Positions 8,916 to 16,778 of a stretch of DNA of 35,632 nt are shown piece after piece (the first letter of the stretch is position 1; each line of letters begins with the position of its first letter). The translations under genes and the position numbers were made by a program. The stretch lies in assembly GCA_938003775.1 (NCBI GenBank), contig CALKXZ010000479.1, forward strand, positions 1 through 35,632, read 5' to 3'. This stretch comes from an uncultured Granulosicoccus sp. (GTDB lineage: Bacteria; Pseudomonadota; Gammaproteobacteria; Granulosicoccales; Granulosicoccaceae). The notes beneath the pieces were generated by a model. The model made no database searches and had not been told where the DNA came from. It worked only from the letters and a program-made list of their open reading frames with translations.

Positions 8916-9686
8916 TCAGGCCGCCTGGTCCGAAGCTGCACCAACCATCATGCCTAGCACACTGGCAATATCGCTCTCGGTGGTCTTAACAACACCGGCA
9001 CGACGACCTCGACGCATAATCTGAATGCGATCAGAAATAGCGAAAACATCATCCAGGCTGTGCGAAATAACAATGACACCGAGTCCTTGATCTCGAACAG
9101 TTTCAATCAGTTTTAGCGTGCGACTGGTTTCACGAGGGCCCAGTGCAGCAGTGGGTTCGTCCATGACTAATACCTTCAGATCGCTGTGATAGACCGCTCT
9201 TGCTATCGCAATTGCCTGTCTTTGTCCCCCTGAGAGGCTGTCAGTGGGGACATCCATGCTGCGTAGCGTGACACCGAGCCGTTCGCGTAACGTTCGCTCA
9301 GCTTCTGATCGCATACGTTTGTTGTCCAGAATTTCTAGACCCAGTAATTTTTTGGTTAACTCACTGCCTAGAAACATATTCGCAGCAGGCGTTAAATGGT
9401 CTGCCAGTGCGAGGGTTTGGTACACCGCGTCAATACCGTGTTCGATGGCGTCGGAATGACTGTTCATCGTCAGTTCCTGCCCTTCAAGTAGCATGGAACC
9501 TGCAGTAGGGCGAAGTACACCGGTGAGGATTTTGATGAGCGTGGACTTGCCAGCGCCGTTGTCGCCCACAATGGCCAGCACTTCTCCGGCGTGTAAATCC
9601 AGGTCAACAGCTTCCAATGCTGTGACACCACCAAAGCGCTTGGTTATGCCACGCATTGCTACCAGCGGTGCTGAAGTTTCAGTCAT
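8916..9686 (-). CDS. Sugar ABC transporter ATP-binding protein, single NBD (FrcA type)
   Basis: 256-residue cytoplasmic ATPase with one nucleotide-binding domain, unlike the doubled RbsA/MglA form. Walker A GDNGAGKST is at about 41-49, signature LSGGQ at 151-155, Walker B VLVMDE ending at 177 and switch His at 209. It is expected to act as a homodimer with the permease encoded next. ATG at 9686 is preferred over the ORF-track start at 9707, because AGGA lies about 9 bases before it and nothing SD-like precedes the other. It is the first gene of the minus-strand operon, diverging from the MAPEG gene across a 143-base region with an operator-like palindrome. Confidence 0.9.
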   Translation of the reverse strand: MTETSAPLVAMRGITKRFGGVTALEAVDLDLHAGEVLAIVGDNGAGKSTLIKILTGVLRPTAGSMLLEGQELTMNSHSDAIEHGIDAVYQTLALADHLTPAANMFLGSELTKKLLGLEILDNKRMRSEAERTLRERLGVTLRSMDVPTDSLSGGQRQAIAIARAVYHSDLKVLVMDEPTAALGPRETSRTLKLIETVRDQGLGVIVISHSLDDVFAISDRIQIMRRGRRAGVVKTTESDIASVLGMMVGAASDQAA

Positions 9687-9727
9687 TATGGTGCATCCTA
9701 AGTGCAACTGGTTTGTGGGACGTTATC

Positions 9728-9739
9728 GGTAACGTTACC
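9728..9739. promoter_or_regulatory. Candidate LacI/GntR-type operator palindrome
   Basis: Perfect 12-bp palindrome GGTAACGTTACC with a central CG, 41 bases upstream of the ATPase start of the minus-strand sugar operon and 90 bases upstream of the MAPEG start. LacI-family operators are typically palindromes with a central CG. No matching regulator gene is in the window, so the assignment is inferred. Confidence 0.5.
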
Positions 9740-9829
9740 AGTTTTTTTGTGGAAAATACACCTGTTCAGATAATTTCATCACTGATCAACAGTGAAGAGA
9801 CATCGAAACAATTTACCAACGGAGACACT

Positions 9830-10207
9830 ATGAAATACGTGCACATCATTGCAACGCTTGCTATTTTTCAGTTCATTGTATTCAGCGTGTTAGTAGGGCA
9901 GGCACGGCTCAAGTATGGCGTTAAGGCCCCTGCCATCAGTGGCAATGAACACTTCGAGCGTGTGTTTCGTGTCCAAATGAATACACTGGAGCAACTGGTT
10001 TGTTTTTTGCCAGCATTGTTTTTGGCCGCTGCCTATTGGTCACCGGTGTTCGCATCAGCTGTCGGTGTTGTGTACTTGGTCGGCCGAATGATTTATCGGC
10101 ACTCGTACATTGAAAATCCGACTGGTCGTGCCGTAGGATTTGTTATGAGTCTCGTACCCACGCTTGTGTTGTTGGTAGCGGGTTTAATAGGCGCGTTGAT
10201 CAATTAG
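9830..10207 (+). CDS. MAPEG family membrane protein
   Basis: 125-residue integral membrane protein with four predicted hydrophobic segments. The family motif region FERVFRVQMNTLEQLVCFLPALFLAA, followed by VGRMIYRHSYIENPTGRAVGF, is typical of MAPEG proteins (membrane glutathione transferase and eicosanoid enzyme relatives). Bacterial members are often glutathione-dependent, but the substrate cannot be read from sequence. ATG at 9830 is chosen because GGAG lies 5 bases upstream; the longer ORF-track start at 9656 runs into the neighbouring operon. It converges on the bacterioferritin gene. Confidence 0.88.
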   Translation: MKYVHIIATLAIFQFIVFSVLVGQARLKYGVKAPAISGNEHFERVFRVQMNTLEQLVCFLPALFLAAAYWSPVFASAVGVVYLVGRMIYRHSYIENPTGRAVGFVMSLVPTLVLLVAGLIGALIN

Positions 10208-10231
10208 GTGTGAGCGTTGGCTGTTATAGGG

Positions 10232-10279
10232 GTTTTTCCTGGATCTCGCTTAGCGTGATTAAGCTCGATCCAGAAAAAC
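10232..10279. repeat. Inverted repeat between convergent genes
   Basis: GTTTTTCCTGGATC and GATCCAGAAAAAC pair with one bulged C, and inside them GCTTA/TAAGC continues the stem. It lies between the MAPEG and bacterioferritin 3' ends. The T run is on the 5' side of the hairpin on both strands, which is the wrong orientation for a standard intrinsic terminator. Confidence 0.55.
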
Positions 10280-10295
10280 ACCGTGCAACGGCTTA

Positions 10296-10781
10296 TTATT
10301 CTGCTGCGTCCGCACCGACGGCTTGCAACTGTTGATAGTTTTGTAAGCCAACACGTTCTAGCAGGTCTAATTGCGTTTCGAGAAAATCAATATGTCCCTC
10401 TTCATCTTTCAGTAATCCCTCAAAAATGTTCTTAGACACATAGTCACCTTCAGCTTCGCAAATCTCCTTGGACTTCGCGTAAGACTCTCGAGCTTCGATT
10501 TCTGCAGCCAGATCGCCTTCCAGAACTTCTTTCACGTTCTGACCAATGCGTAAACTCCCCAGGGTTTGTAAGTTTGGGTGACCTTCCAAAAAGATGATGC
10601 GTTCAATGAGCATGTCAGCATGCTGCATTTCTTCAATAGATTCCTCCCGCTCTTTTTTGGCCAATTTTGTCAGGCCCCAGTCGTCCAGTAATCGGTAATG
10701 CAGCCAGTACTGGTTCACTGATGCAAGCTCTAAAAATAATGCTTCGTTCAAACGTTCGATGACCTTGTCACTACCTTTCAT
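10296..10781 (-). CDS. bfr: Bacterioferritin
   Basis: 161-residue iron-storage protein that should form a 24-subunit shell oxidising Fe(II) and storing ferric mineral. All ferroxidase ligands known from E. coli Bfr are in place: Glu18, Glu51, His54, Glu94, Glu127 and His130. The haem-axial Met52 is present too, so this is a haem-binding catalytic subunit. The true start is ATG 10781 ([12 protein letters not shown]), matching the family; the ORF track adds eight residues. The Bfd-type ferredoxin gene lies upstream on the same strand with a 194-base gap, a storage and release pair. Confidence 0.96.
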   Translation of the reverse strand: MKGSDKVIERLNEALFLELASVNQYWLHYRLLDDWGLTKLAKKEREESIEEMQHADMLIERIIFLEGHPNLQTLGSLRIGQNVKEVLEGDLAAEIEARESYAKSKEICEAEGDYVSKNIFEGLLKDEEGHIDFLETQLDLLERVGLQNYQQLQAVGADAAE

Positions 10782-10975
10782 TGTATGTTCTCTCGGTTTT
10801 TCCAATCGTTATGAATGACATAGTGGCTGATAGGAAAACCCCTGACAACCTCAGGGGAATATATACAGCTGTAACGAGTTTAAATGACGGTCTCGGTGTA
10901 TTGTCCCTTTATGAGTGCAGATGGTGTGTGCGGTAACCTGTTGCCACTATTTTCAAGAGTGGCTAATTTTGCAGA

Positions 10976-11242
10976 TTACAGCGCCTGCTCAATACTGAGT
11001 AGTTCGTTGGTTTGAGATTGATTTGCTTGTGCCGCCAGATCCTTTTTTTTGATAAAAGTGAGTGCAGATTCACTAATCACCCTCTCTGCCAGCGGAAAAC
11101 AGTTGCAGCATTTTGGCTGTTTCCCAAGTTCTGCATAAACATTCTTTGGGCAAAGATCAGGTCTTGCGCATTTGGACATCATGCAATTAACAGCTTTGTC
11201 TATATCGCAAGATGAAATGCAATTGCAATGGCAAATGATCAT
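10976..11242 (-). CDS. bfd: Bfd-like (2Fe-2S)-binding ferredoxin
   Basis: 88-residue protein with a BFD-type [2Fe-2S] domain: CxC at Cys4/Cys6 and CxxC at Cys45/Cys48 (KCCNCFP). Bacterioferritin-associated ferredoxins pass electrons to the Bfr haem so that stored iron is reduced and released. The position next to bfr supports this job. It is longer than the 64-residue E. coli Bfd, with a polar C-terminal tail (KKKDLAAQANQSQTNELL). It is unusually rich in cysteine, with ten in the first 48 residues. ATG 11242 begins MIICHCN, as expected. No clear Fur box was found upstream. Confidence 0.85.
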   Translation of the reverse strand: MIICHCNCISSCDIDKAVNCMMSKCARPDLCPKNVYAELGKQPKCCNCFPLAERVISESALTFIKKKDLAAQANQSQTNELLSIEQAL

Positions 11243-12015
11243 GAGAGCATCACTACCTATACACGTTGATTGTGTGCTGCCGTGGGTACACAGGATATGA
11301 AAATACGACTAAATTCGCAAACAGTGTTCATTTATAGGGTGTATTCGTTGCCATCAGGAACAGCTGTGTTGATACAGTGGGATTTTGGGATAAAGCAACG
11401 CTCATATTAGGTCAGTTGTTAAACGTCGGCTAAAAGTGGGTTGAGAATTCCTCGGGGTCAGAACACCAATGTGTCGCGGTAAAAAGTCACCTAGTCATCA
11501 CTTTTGTCAGCATTCTTGCGGGGTCCAATAATAGTGGGGCCAATAATGCGCCAATTAGTTTCTTTTGGATTGAAAATGCCTGATTTCGTACAAGGGCATT
11601 TCGGGATAGCATTGACCGCTGTACAAAGACTATCACGGTAAATCCACAGTTATAGCAAGGTTTTGTCGCTGTATTGAGCCTTGATAACGGCCATAACCTG
11701 GCAAAGGCGTCCTGTATTGGTTGCAAATTGCCGTTTGGAATACGCCAGAAGAGATGATCCATCCACACAGTCGTGTGTCAATGATCTGCCTCCGCATTAC
11801 AAGGGTTAACAGTTAACTCGGGCCAAGGCAGGATCGGGCTGACAGACTATCTGCGCGAGTCAATCTGTAACCGAATCACGATTCATATGGGTCATGCGTG
11901 CCACCTAGGGCGTATTGACAAGCATTAGTGAAATAGCCAGTATCACTTGACATTGAGCATGGCCCTGTATGCCTTGGCGAGCTCTGTATTTATTTTCTAC
12001 AGTCCCGCTCCAATG

Positions 12016-12054
12016 GTTGTCGCGACTTAATTGCCACCACGCGTTGTCGCGACA
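12016..12054. promoter_or_regulatory. Tandem TGTCGCGAC operator-like repeats
   Basis: GTTGTCGCGAC occurs at 12016-12026 and again at 12043-12053, a 27-base period. The second copy lies in the perfect 10-bp palindrome TGTCGCGACA (12045-12054). The downstream flanks are also similar (TTGCCA and TGGCTGCCA). Two spaced palindromic sites about 80 bases before the binding-protein gene suggest a cooperative repressor or activator site. Confidence 0.5.
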
Positions 12055-12090
12055 TTTGGCTGCCAGGAACAACATGGTCGATGGTTTGAT

Positions 12091-12112
12091 TGACCAGAAG
12101 TCGCTCTGGTCA
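12091..12112 (+). promoter_or_regulatory. Inverted repeat just before the SBP ribosome binding site
   Basis: TGACCAGA (12091-12098) and TCTGGTCA (12105-12112) form a perfect 8-bp inverted repeat with a 6-base spacer. It ends 7 bases before the AGGAGGA Shine-Dalgarno sequence. It could be an operator in DNA or a 5'-leader hairpin affecting translation or mRNA stability. Confidence 0.5.
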
Positions 12113-12132
12113 AAACCTTAGGAGGATTGTCG

Positions 12133-13122
12133 ATGAAAAAATGGTTGTCAACACTCGCTGGTGTCGCACTTGCCACCACTTTAGTACACACTGCCACTGC
12201 GCAAGATAAACCCAGCATGGGTGTGGTTGTAAAAATTGGCGGCATTCCCTGGTTTAATGCCATGGAAACCGGTATCCAGGAAAAAGGCGAGGAGCTGGGG
12301 CTGGACGCGTTTATGGTCGGACCGGTATCCGCAGATCCAGCGTTACAGGTACGTGCCATTGAAGATTTGATTGCCCGTAACGTCGATATTATTGGCGTGG
12401 TACCCAATGACGAAACAGCTTTGGAACCGGTGCTTGAAAAAGCGCGCGCTGCGGGCATTAAAGTCGTCTCCCACGAAGGCCCGGGACTACAGAATGTTGA
12501 CTGGAATTTCGAATTGGCTTCGGCCACGGGTTTTGGTGAAGCGCATGCAGAATTACTGGCACAGAAGATGGGCGGCAAGGGTGAGTACGCCGTTTTTGTC
12601 GGTTCACTGACCGTACCCCTGCACAATGCTTGGGCTGATGCCGCCAATGAGTACATGGCCGCTAACTACCCGGACATCAAAAAAGTAGGTGAACGTTACG
12701 GTGTTGCAGAAAATGTTGACGACAGCCGCAAGACAGCGCTGGACTTAATAGCAGCCAACCCGGATTTGGGAGGATTTCTAGCGTTTGGTAGTCAGGGTCC
12801 CATTGGTGCGGGGCGCGCGATTGAAGAACGCCGACTGGGCGGCAAGGTGCATGTACTGGGACCCTTCTCACCGGGGCAAGGTCAGAAGCTTGTTAAGACG
12901 GGCATTATCTCTGGCGGCTACATGTGGAATCCGGCGGAAGCAGGCCGTGTATTTGTCACCATGGGGAAGATGTTATTAGATGGCGACGAGATTGCCGATG
13001 GCACTGACATACCGGGCCTTGGTGTTGTGAGTCCCGATGCCGCTACGCGCAACATCATCACAGACAATCTGCTGGAAATAAATGATTCCACGGTCGATGG
13101 GTTGGCTGATCTGGGTTTGTAG
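12133..13122 (+). CDS. Sugar ABC transporter substrate-binding protein (LsrB/RhaS-like)
   Basis: 329-residue periplasmic binding protein of the Peripla_BP_4 type with a signal peptide (MKKWLSTLAGVALATTLVHTATA, cleavage before QDK). The core MGVVVKIGGIPWFNAMETGIQEKGEELGLDAFMVGP, then VPNDETALEPVLEKARAAGIKVVSHEGP and GYMWNPAEAGRVFVTMGKMLLDG, resembles LsrB and RhaS-type proteins, which pair with two different permeases as here. The ligand is probably a sugar, deoxysugar or polyol. The operon's ketose 3-epimerase points to a ketose or related compound. ATG 12133 is chosen because AGGAGGA lies 6 bases upstream; the ORF-track TTG sits against the SD. It is the first gene of the operon. Confidence 0.87.
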   Translation: MKKWLSTLAGVALATTLVHTATAQDKPSMGVVVKIGGIPWFNAMETGIQEKGEELGLDAFMVGPVSADPALQVRAIEDLIARNVDIIGVVPNDETALEPVLEKARAAGIKVVSHEGPGLQNVDWNFELASATGFGEAHAELLAQKMGGKGEYAVFVGSLTVPLHNAWADAANEYMAANYPDIKKVGERYGVAENVDDSRKTALDLIAANPDLGGFLAFGSQGPIGAGRAIEERRLGGKVHVLGPFSPGQGQKLVKTGIISGGYMWNPAEAGRVFVTMGKMLLDGDEIADGTDIPGLGVVSPDAATRNIITDNLLEINDSTVDGLADLGL

Positions 13123-13157
13123 TTCGTCAGATCAATCAATGGTTGTTCTTTCAACTA

Positions 13158-13188
13158 GGCCACACTCGCTACCTTGGTGAGTGTGGCC
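13158..13188 (+). terminator. Hairpin after the SBP gene, probable partial terminator
   Basis: Perfect 10-bp stem GGCCACACTC/GAGTGTGGCC with an 11-base loop, followed by GTTTCTCTCT. It sits 35 bases past the SBP stop, before the ATPase gene. Such hairpins often let binding-protein mRNA exceed that of the membrane subunits, by partial termination or by blocking 3' decay. Confidence 0.7.
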
Positions 13189-13268
13189 GTTTCTCTCTAC
13201 ACCGTGATAATCGATACTGAAACGAATATATTGGTGTGCGTTGTCAACCCCAACACTAGGTACATGAT

Positions 13269-14795
13269 GTGCCAATGCCGATGGTAATGTCGGCACACAG
13301 TGGATCAACTACGTCTGCATTGAGACTGAAAAACGTATCCAAGCGATTTGGGGGCGTACAGGCGCTGGATGCATTGGATTTTGATGTCTCGCAAGGTGAA
13401 GTGCATTGTCTTGCTGGCGAAAACGGGTGTGGGAAAAGCACGTTGATCAAAATTGTGACGGGTGTGTACGAGCCCGATGCTGGTGCTGAGATGGAGTATT
13501 TCGGCGAACCGGTAACACACATTACACCGACTCAGGCACGAAGGCGTGGCATTGCTGTGATCTGGCAGGATCTTGCTCTGTTCCCTGAGATGAGTGTTGC
13601 GGAAAATATCGCCTTTGATTCTTTGGTGGGTAGTAGATTGCGCCGTGTTGATCATTCAGCATTGGCGCAAACAGCGGGAGATGTGCTCGATAAGCTTGAT
13701 TTGCAGCTGGACCTAACTGCGCCGCTGAACTCTCTGCCCATCGCCAAACGGCAGATGGTTGCTATCGCAAGAGCGTTGGTTGGTGAGGCGCGGATGATCT
13801 TCATGGATGAGCCGACGGCTTCACTGACACAAGCTGAAACAGATAGCTTACTCACGATTGTCAGAACGCTCTCTGCACAAGGTGTCGCGATTGTTTTCGT
13901 CAGTCATCGTTTGGCAGAAGTACTGGACATTGCCAGGCGCGTCACGGTGATTAAAGACGGACAATTGGTCGGGGTATACCCAGCTCAGGGTATGACGCAA
14001 TCTCGCCTGACTACACTGATGACTGGGCAGTCACTAAAGCATCAGGTCAGGTCACGTGATTTGAGCAATGCGCCCGTTGTGCTGAATGTGCAAGGTTTAA
14101 CTCGAGAGGCTGAGTTCACAGATGTATCGCTGCAAATTCGTGCTGGCGAGGTGCTCGGTCTAACAGGCCTTATTGGTGCGGGTCGAACCGAATTAGCTCA
14201 TGTCTTGTTTGGTATGCGTCAACCATCCCAAGGAGTGATTGAGTTAAACGGCAAGCCGGTTACGTTTTCATCAAATCGAGACGCGATGCAAGCGGGTGTT
14301 GCTTATGTGTCTGAGGATAGGTTGTCGCTTGGGCTTATCCAACCTCAATCCATCGCAGCGAACATTGTGTTGCCCATATTGTCACGACTGACACATCGCA
14401 GCGGTCTGTTGTCTCGACAGCTTACGGCAGAAACAGTGAAGCACTGGATCAACGAATTGACAATTAAGGTGGGTGATTCTGATGATGCGGTGTCAACGCT
14501 ATCCGGTGGTAATCAGCAGCGCGTGGTGCTATCTAAGTGGCTCAGTACAGAGCCACGATTATTAATTCTTGACAGTCCTACTGTGGGTGTTGACGTTGGT
14601 GCTCGTGCTGGTGTGTTTGACATCGTGCAGCGATTGGCTGATCAAGGGCTAGCGATACTGCTTATTTCAGATGAAGTGTCGGAGGTGTATTTCAATGCTG
14701 ATCGCATTTTGCATATGGGGAATGGCCAGATAATTCAAGCGTATTCTCCAGCTGATACAACCATAGATGCGTTAGAGAGTTGCATCTATGCGTAA
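13269..14795 (+). CDS. Sugar ABC transporter ATP-binding protein, double NBD (RbsA/LsrA type)
   Basis: 508-residue ATPase with two fused nucleotide-binding domains. NBD1 has Walker A GENGCGKST (50-58), Walker B IFMDEPTAS (Glu181) and switch His213, but a degraded signature LPIAK (156-160). NBD2 has a good signature LSGGN (411-415) but a degenerate Walker A GLIGAGRTE, a Ser in place of the catalytic Glu (LDSPT, Ser436) and Asp468 at the switch-His position. One composite site should therefore hydrolyse ATP and the other only bind. The GTG start has AGG 8 bases upstream; ATGs at 13275, 13281 and 13287 are alternatives. It overlaps the next gene by 8 bases. Confidence 0.9.
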   Translation: MPMPMVMSAHSGSTTSALRLKNVSKRFGGVQALDALDFDVSQGEVHCLAGENGCGKSTLIKIVTGVYEPDAGAEMEYFGEPVTHITPTQARRRGIAVIWQDLALFPEMSVAENIAFDSLVGSRLRRVDHSALAQTAGDVLDKLDLQLDLTAPLNSLPIAKRQMVAIARALVGEARMIFMDEPTASLTQAETDSLLTIVRTLSAQGVAIVFVSHRLAEVLDIARRVTVIKDGQLVGVYPAQGMTQSRLTTLMTGQSLKHQVRSRDLSNAPVVLNVQGLTREAEFTDVSLQIRAGEVLGLTGLIGAGRTELAHVLFGMRQPSQGVIELNGKPVTFSSNRDAMQAGVAYVSEDRLSLGLIQPQSIAANIVLPILSRLTHRSGLLSRQLTAETVKHWINELTIKVGDSDDAVSTLSGGNQQRVVLSKWLSTEPRLLILDSPTVGVDVGARAGVFDIVQRLADQGLAILLISDEVSEVYFNADRILHMGNGQIIQAYSPADTTIDALESCIYA

Positions 14796-15783
14796 ATACT
14801 TTACTACGCATCCATCAGAAAGCTGGCTATTGGTGGTTCTGCTGTTGATGATTGTGGGTTTGTCACTGGCAACAGATCAATTTCTGACACTCGGTAACAT
14901 CAGCTCACTGCTTAACAATAACTCGGTGAACCTGATATGGGCAGTTGGTTTGCTGGTGGTGCTGATAGCTGGCGGTATAGACATTTCCTTTGCTGTGGCC
15001 GCGTCAGTGGTTCAATACGTCGCTGTATTTGTACTTGAACTATTCGGCGGTGGAAACTGGGCCGTCGGATTTATTGTCGCTGGCCTGTTGGGTATTGCGC
15101 TGGGATGTATTAATGCAGCCTTAGTGCATCAATTCCGAATCATAACCATTGTCGTCACTATTGCTACGTTTAATGCCTATTTTGGCTTATTGATGTATTT
15201 CAGCAAAGGTAAGTTTATCTATAACTTGCCGGAGTGGTGGAGTGCTCGTGTGGTGTTGTTAGAACATCAAGGTGCGGATGGGCGATGGGCAGAGTTGAAT
15301 CTGCCGGTACTGGTAATGTTGTTGTGTGTGCTGGCCACCTGGGTACTGATTCGGTATACAACCACGGGTCGTCAATTGTATGCCTTTGGTGATAACCCAG
15401 AGGGTGCTGCGCGGGCGGGGATTAATGTCGCTGCCATGCAGTTTGTCGCGTTTGGTTGGATGGGATTGATGGCAGGCATTGGTGGGCTAATGCAGGTCAA
15501 CATCACTCAGGAAGTCGTACCCAATGCGTTGATCGGTCGCGAACTGGATGTCCTGGCGGCTGTGGTGCTCGGAGGCGCTAGACTCGGCGGTGGGCGAGGT
15601 ACCGTGCTGGGATGCGTGCTTGGTGTCTCATTGGTCGTCATTACGCAAAACGGACTCAACTTACTGGGTGTGTCTCCGTTTGCATTTAAAATGATTATCG
15701 GTGCCATTATCTTGATTGCCATTTCAACATCGCGTTTATCGTTCGGCCCTAGGTTGACCGGTACGCCTGTTATGCGCCAATGA
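14788..15783 (+). CDS. Sugar ABC transporter permease 1 (LsrC/RhaP-like)
   Basis: 331-residue inner-membrane permease of the BPD_transp_2 family with many hydrophobic segments. Landmarks are LVVLIAGGIDISFAVAASV near the first third, LYAFGDNPEGAARAGINV in the middle cytoplasmic loop and LAAVVLGGARLGGGRGTVLGCVLGV. It pairs with the second permease encoded next as a heterodimer, as in Lsr and rhamnose systems. The start lies inside the ATPase gene (8-base overlap) and the stop overlaps the next start as ATGA, so all three are translationally coupled. Confidence 0.9.
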   Translation: MRKYFTTHPSESWLLVVLLLMIVGLSLATDQFLTLGNISSLLNNNSVNLIWAVGLLVVLIAGGIDISFAVAASVVQYVAVFVLELFGGGNWAVGFIVAGLLGIALGCINAALVHQFRIITIVVTIATFNAYFGLLMYFSKGKFIYNLPEWWSARVVLLEHQGADGRWAELNLPVLVMLLCVLATWVLIRYTTTGRQLYAFGDNPEGAARAGINVAAMQFVAFGWMGLMAGIGGLMQVNITQEVVPNALIGRELDVLAAVVLGGARLGGGRGTVLGCVLGVSLVVITQNGLNLLGVSPFAFKMIIGAIILIAISTSRLSFGPRLTGTPVMRQ

Positions 15784-16775
15784 ACACAATGCTGTTGCGC
15801 TTACGTCGCTTGTTTGGCCCAGAACTACCCGCCTTGCTCGTATTTCTACTGCTGGTCGTTGTTGGCTTTGGATTCATAGCGCCGCGGTTTATGACCATGG
15901 CAAATTTTGAATCGATCGCCTTTCAGCTCCCGGTGTTAGGCCTACTCACATTGGCCATGTTAGCGCCGATCCTATCCGGCGGGTTAAACCTTGCGATTGT
16001 GTATACCGCCAACTTATCGGGCTTGACGCTGGCGTGGGTACTCATACAATTTGGTGGGCCCGATGCAGGATATGTGGCGTTTGCGGTTGGCGTAATAGCC
16101 GCAATTGCGGTGGGCGCATTGGCCGGGGCGGCGATGGGGTTCGTGATTGCTTATGTGGGTGCTCACCCCATTTTGGTGTCATTAGCCATGATGATTTTTT
16201 TACGAGGGCTGGGCGAATTCTTAACGCGAGGTGGGGATATTTCCGGCTTTCCTGATTACCTGCGTGTTTTGGGGCACGGTGTCGTTATGGGTATACCGGT
16301 GCCTTTAATCCTTTTTTTGATCGTTGCGTTCGCTTGGCATGTCATTTTGTCCCGTACCCGTCATGGTTTCGCCATCTATATGATCGGTTCCAACATTCGT
16401 GCCGCGGAGTATTCAGGTGTACACACAAAAAGAACGCTGACACTGATCTACACCTTGTCAGGTGTTCTGTGCGCCGTGGCAGGTATCCTAATGCTGACCC
16501 GATTCAACTCTGTGCGTGTGGGTCATGGTGAAGCGTTATTGCTGATCACTGTGCTGGCGTGTTTTCTTGGTGGCGTAGACCCATTTGGTGGATTTGGTCG
16601 AGTCCTGTCGGTGGTCATTGCATTGATCATCTTGCAGGTGTTGTCGTCTGGTTTGAATCTAATGGGCGCTAATCAACATCTGTCAACGGCTGTGTGGGGT
16701 CTGTTTTTGATAGCAGTGATGGTGCTAAGACATGTTGCCGGCAGATTACCTATGTTGAATAAACCGAAGGAGTAA
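15780..16775 (+). CDS. Sugar ABC transporter permease 2 (LsrD/RhaQ-like)
   Basis: 331-residue membrane protein of the same family as permease 1 but clearly diverged. It has MLAPILSGGLNLAIVYTANLSG where the family has a GGIDLS-type motif, then HPILVSLAMMIFLRGLGEFLTRGG, IYMIGSNIRAAEYSGVHTKRT and LACFLGGVDPFGGFGRVLSVVIAL. It is the second half of the permease heterodimer. It starts within the stop of permease 1 (ATGA) and ends 3 bases before the epimerase start. Confidence 0.9.
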   Translation: MNTMLLRLRRLFGPELPALLVFLLLVVVGFGFIAPRFMTMANFESIAFQLPVLGLLTLAMLAPILSGGLNLAIVYTANLSGLTLAWVLIQFGGPDAGYVAFAVGVIAAIAVGALAGAAMGFVIAYVGAHPILVSLAMMIFLRGLGEFLTRGGDISGFPDYLRVLGHGVVMGIPVPLILFLIVAFAWHVILSRTRHGFAIYMIGSNIRAAEYSGVHTKRTLTLIYTLSGVLCAVAGILMLTRFNSVRVGHGEALLLITVLACFLGGVDPFGGFGRVLSVVIALIILQVLSSGLNLMGANQHLSTAVWGLFLIAVMVLRHVAGRLPMLNKPKE

Positions 16776-16778
16776 CCT

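Larger units (their letters stand above)
11243..12132. other. 890-base intergenic region upstream of the plus-strand sugar operon
   Basis: No convincing gene. The 93-aa minus ORF at 11487-11768 resembles no family I know. Two perfect TTGACA hexamers occur at 11915-11920 and 11947-11952; the first has CAGTAT after 17 bases, a weak sigma-70 candidate. The last 120 bases hold the repeated and palindromic sites listed separately. The region most likely carries the control sequences of the downstream transporter operon. Confidence 0.5.

Noticed and set aside
10940-10970. GCCACT/AGTGGC hairpin with T-rich tail on the plus strand
   Set aside because: No plus-strand gene ends here, and on the minus strand, where bfd ends, the T run is missing; too weak to call a terminator.
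11487-11768. 93-aa minus-strand ORF in the large intergenic region
   Set aside because: No recognisable family, no clear ribosome binding site, and irregular composition; it lies in a region better explained as regulatory.
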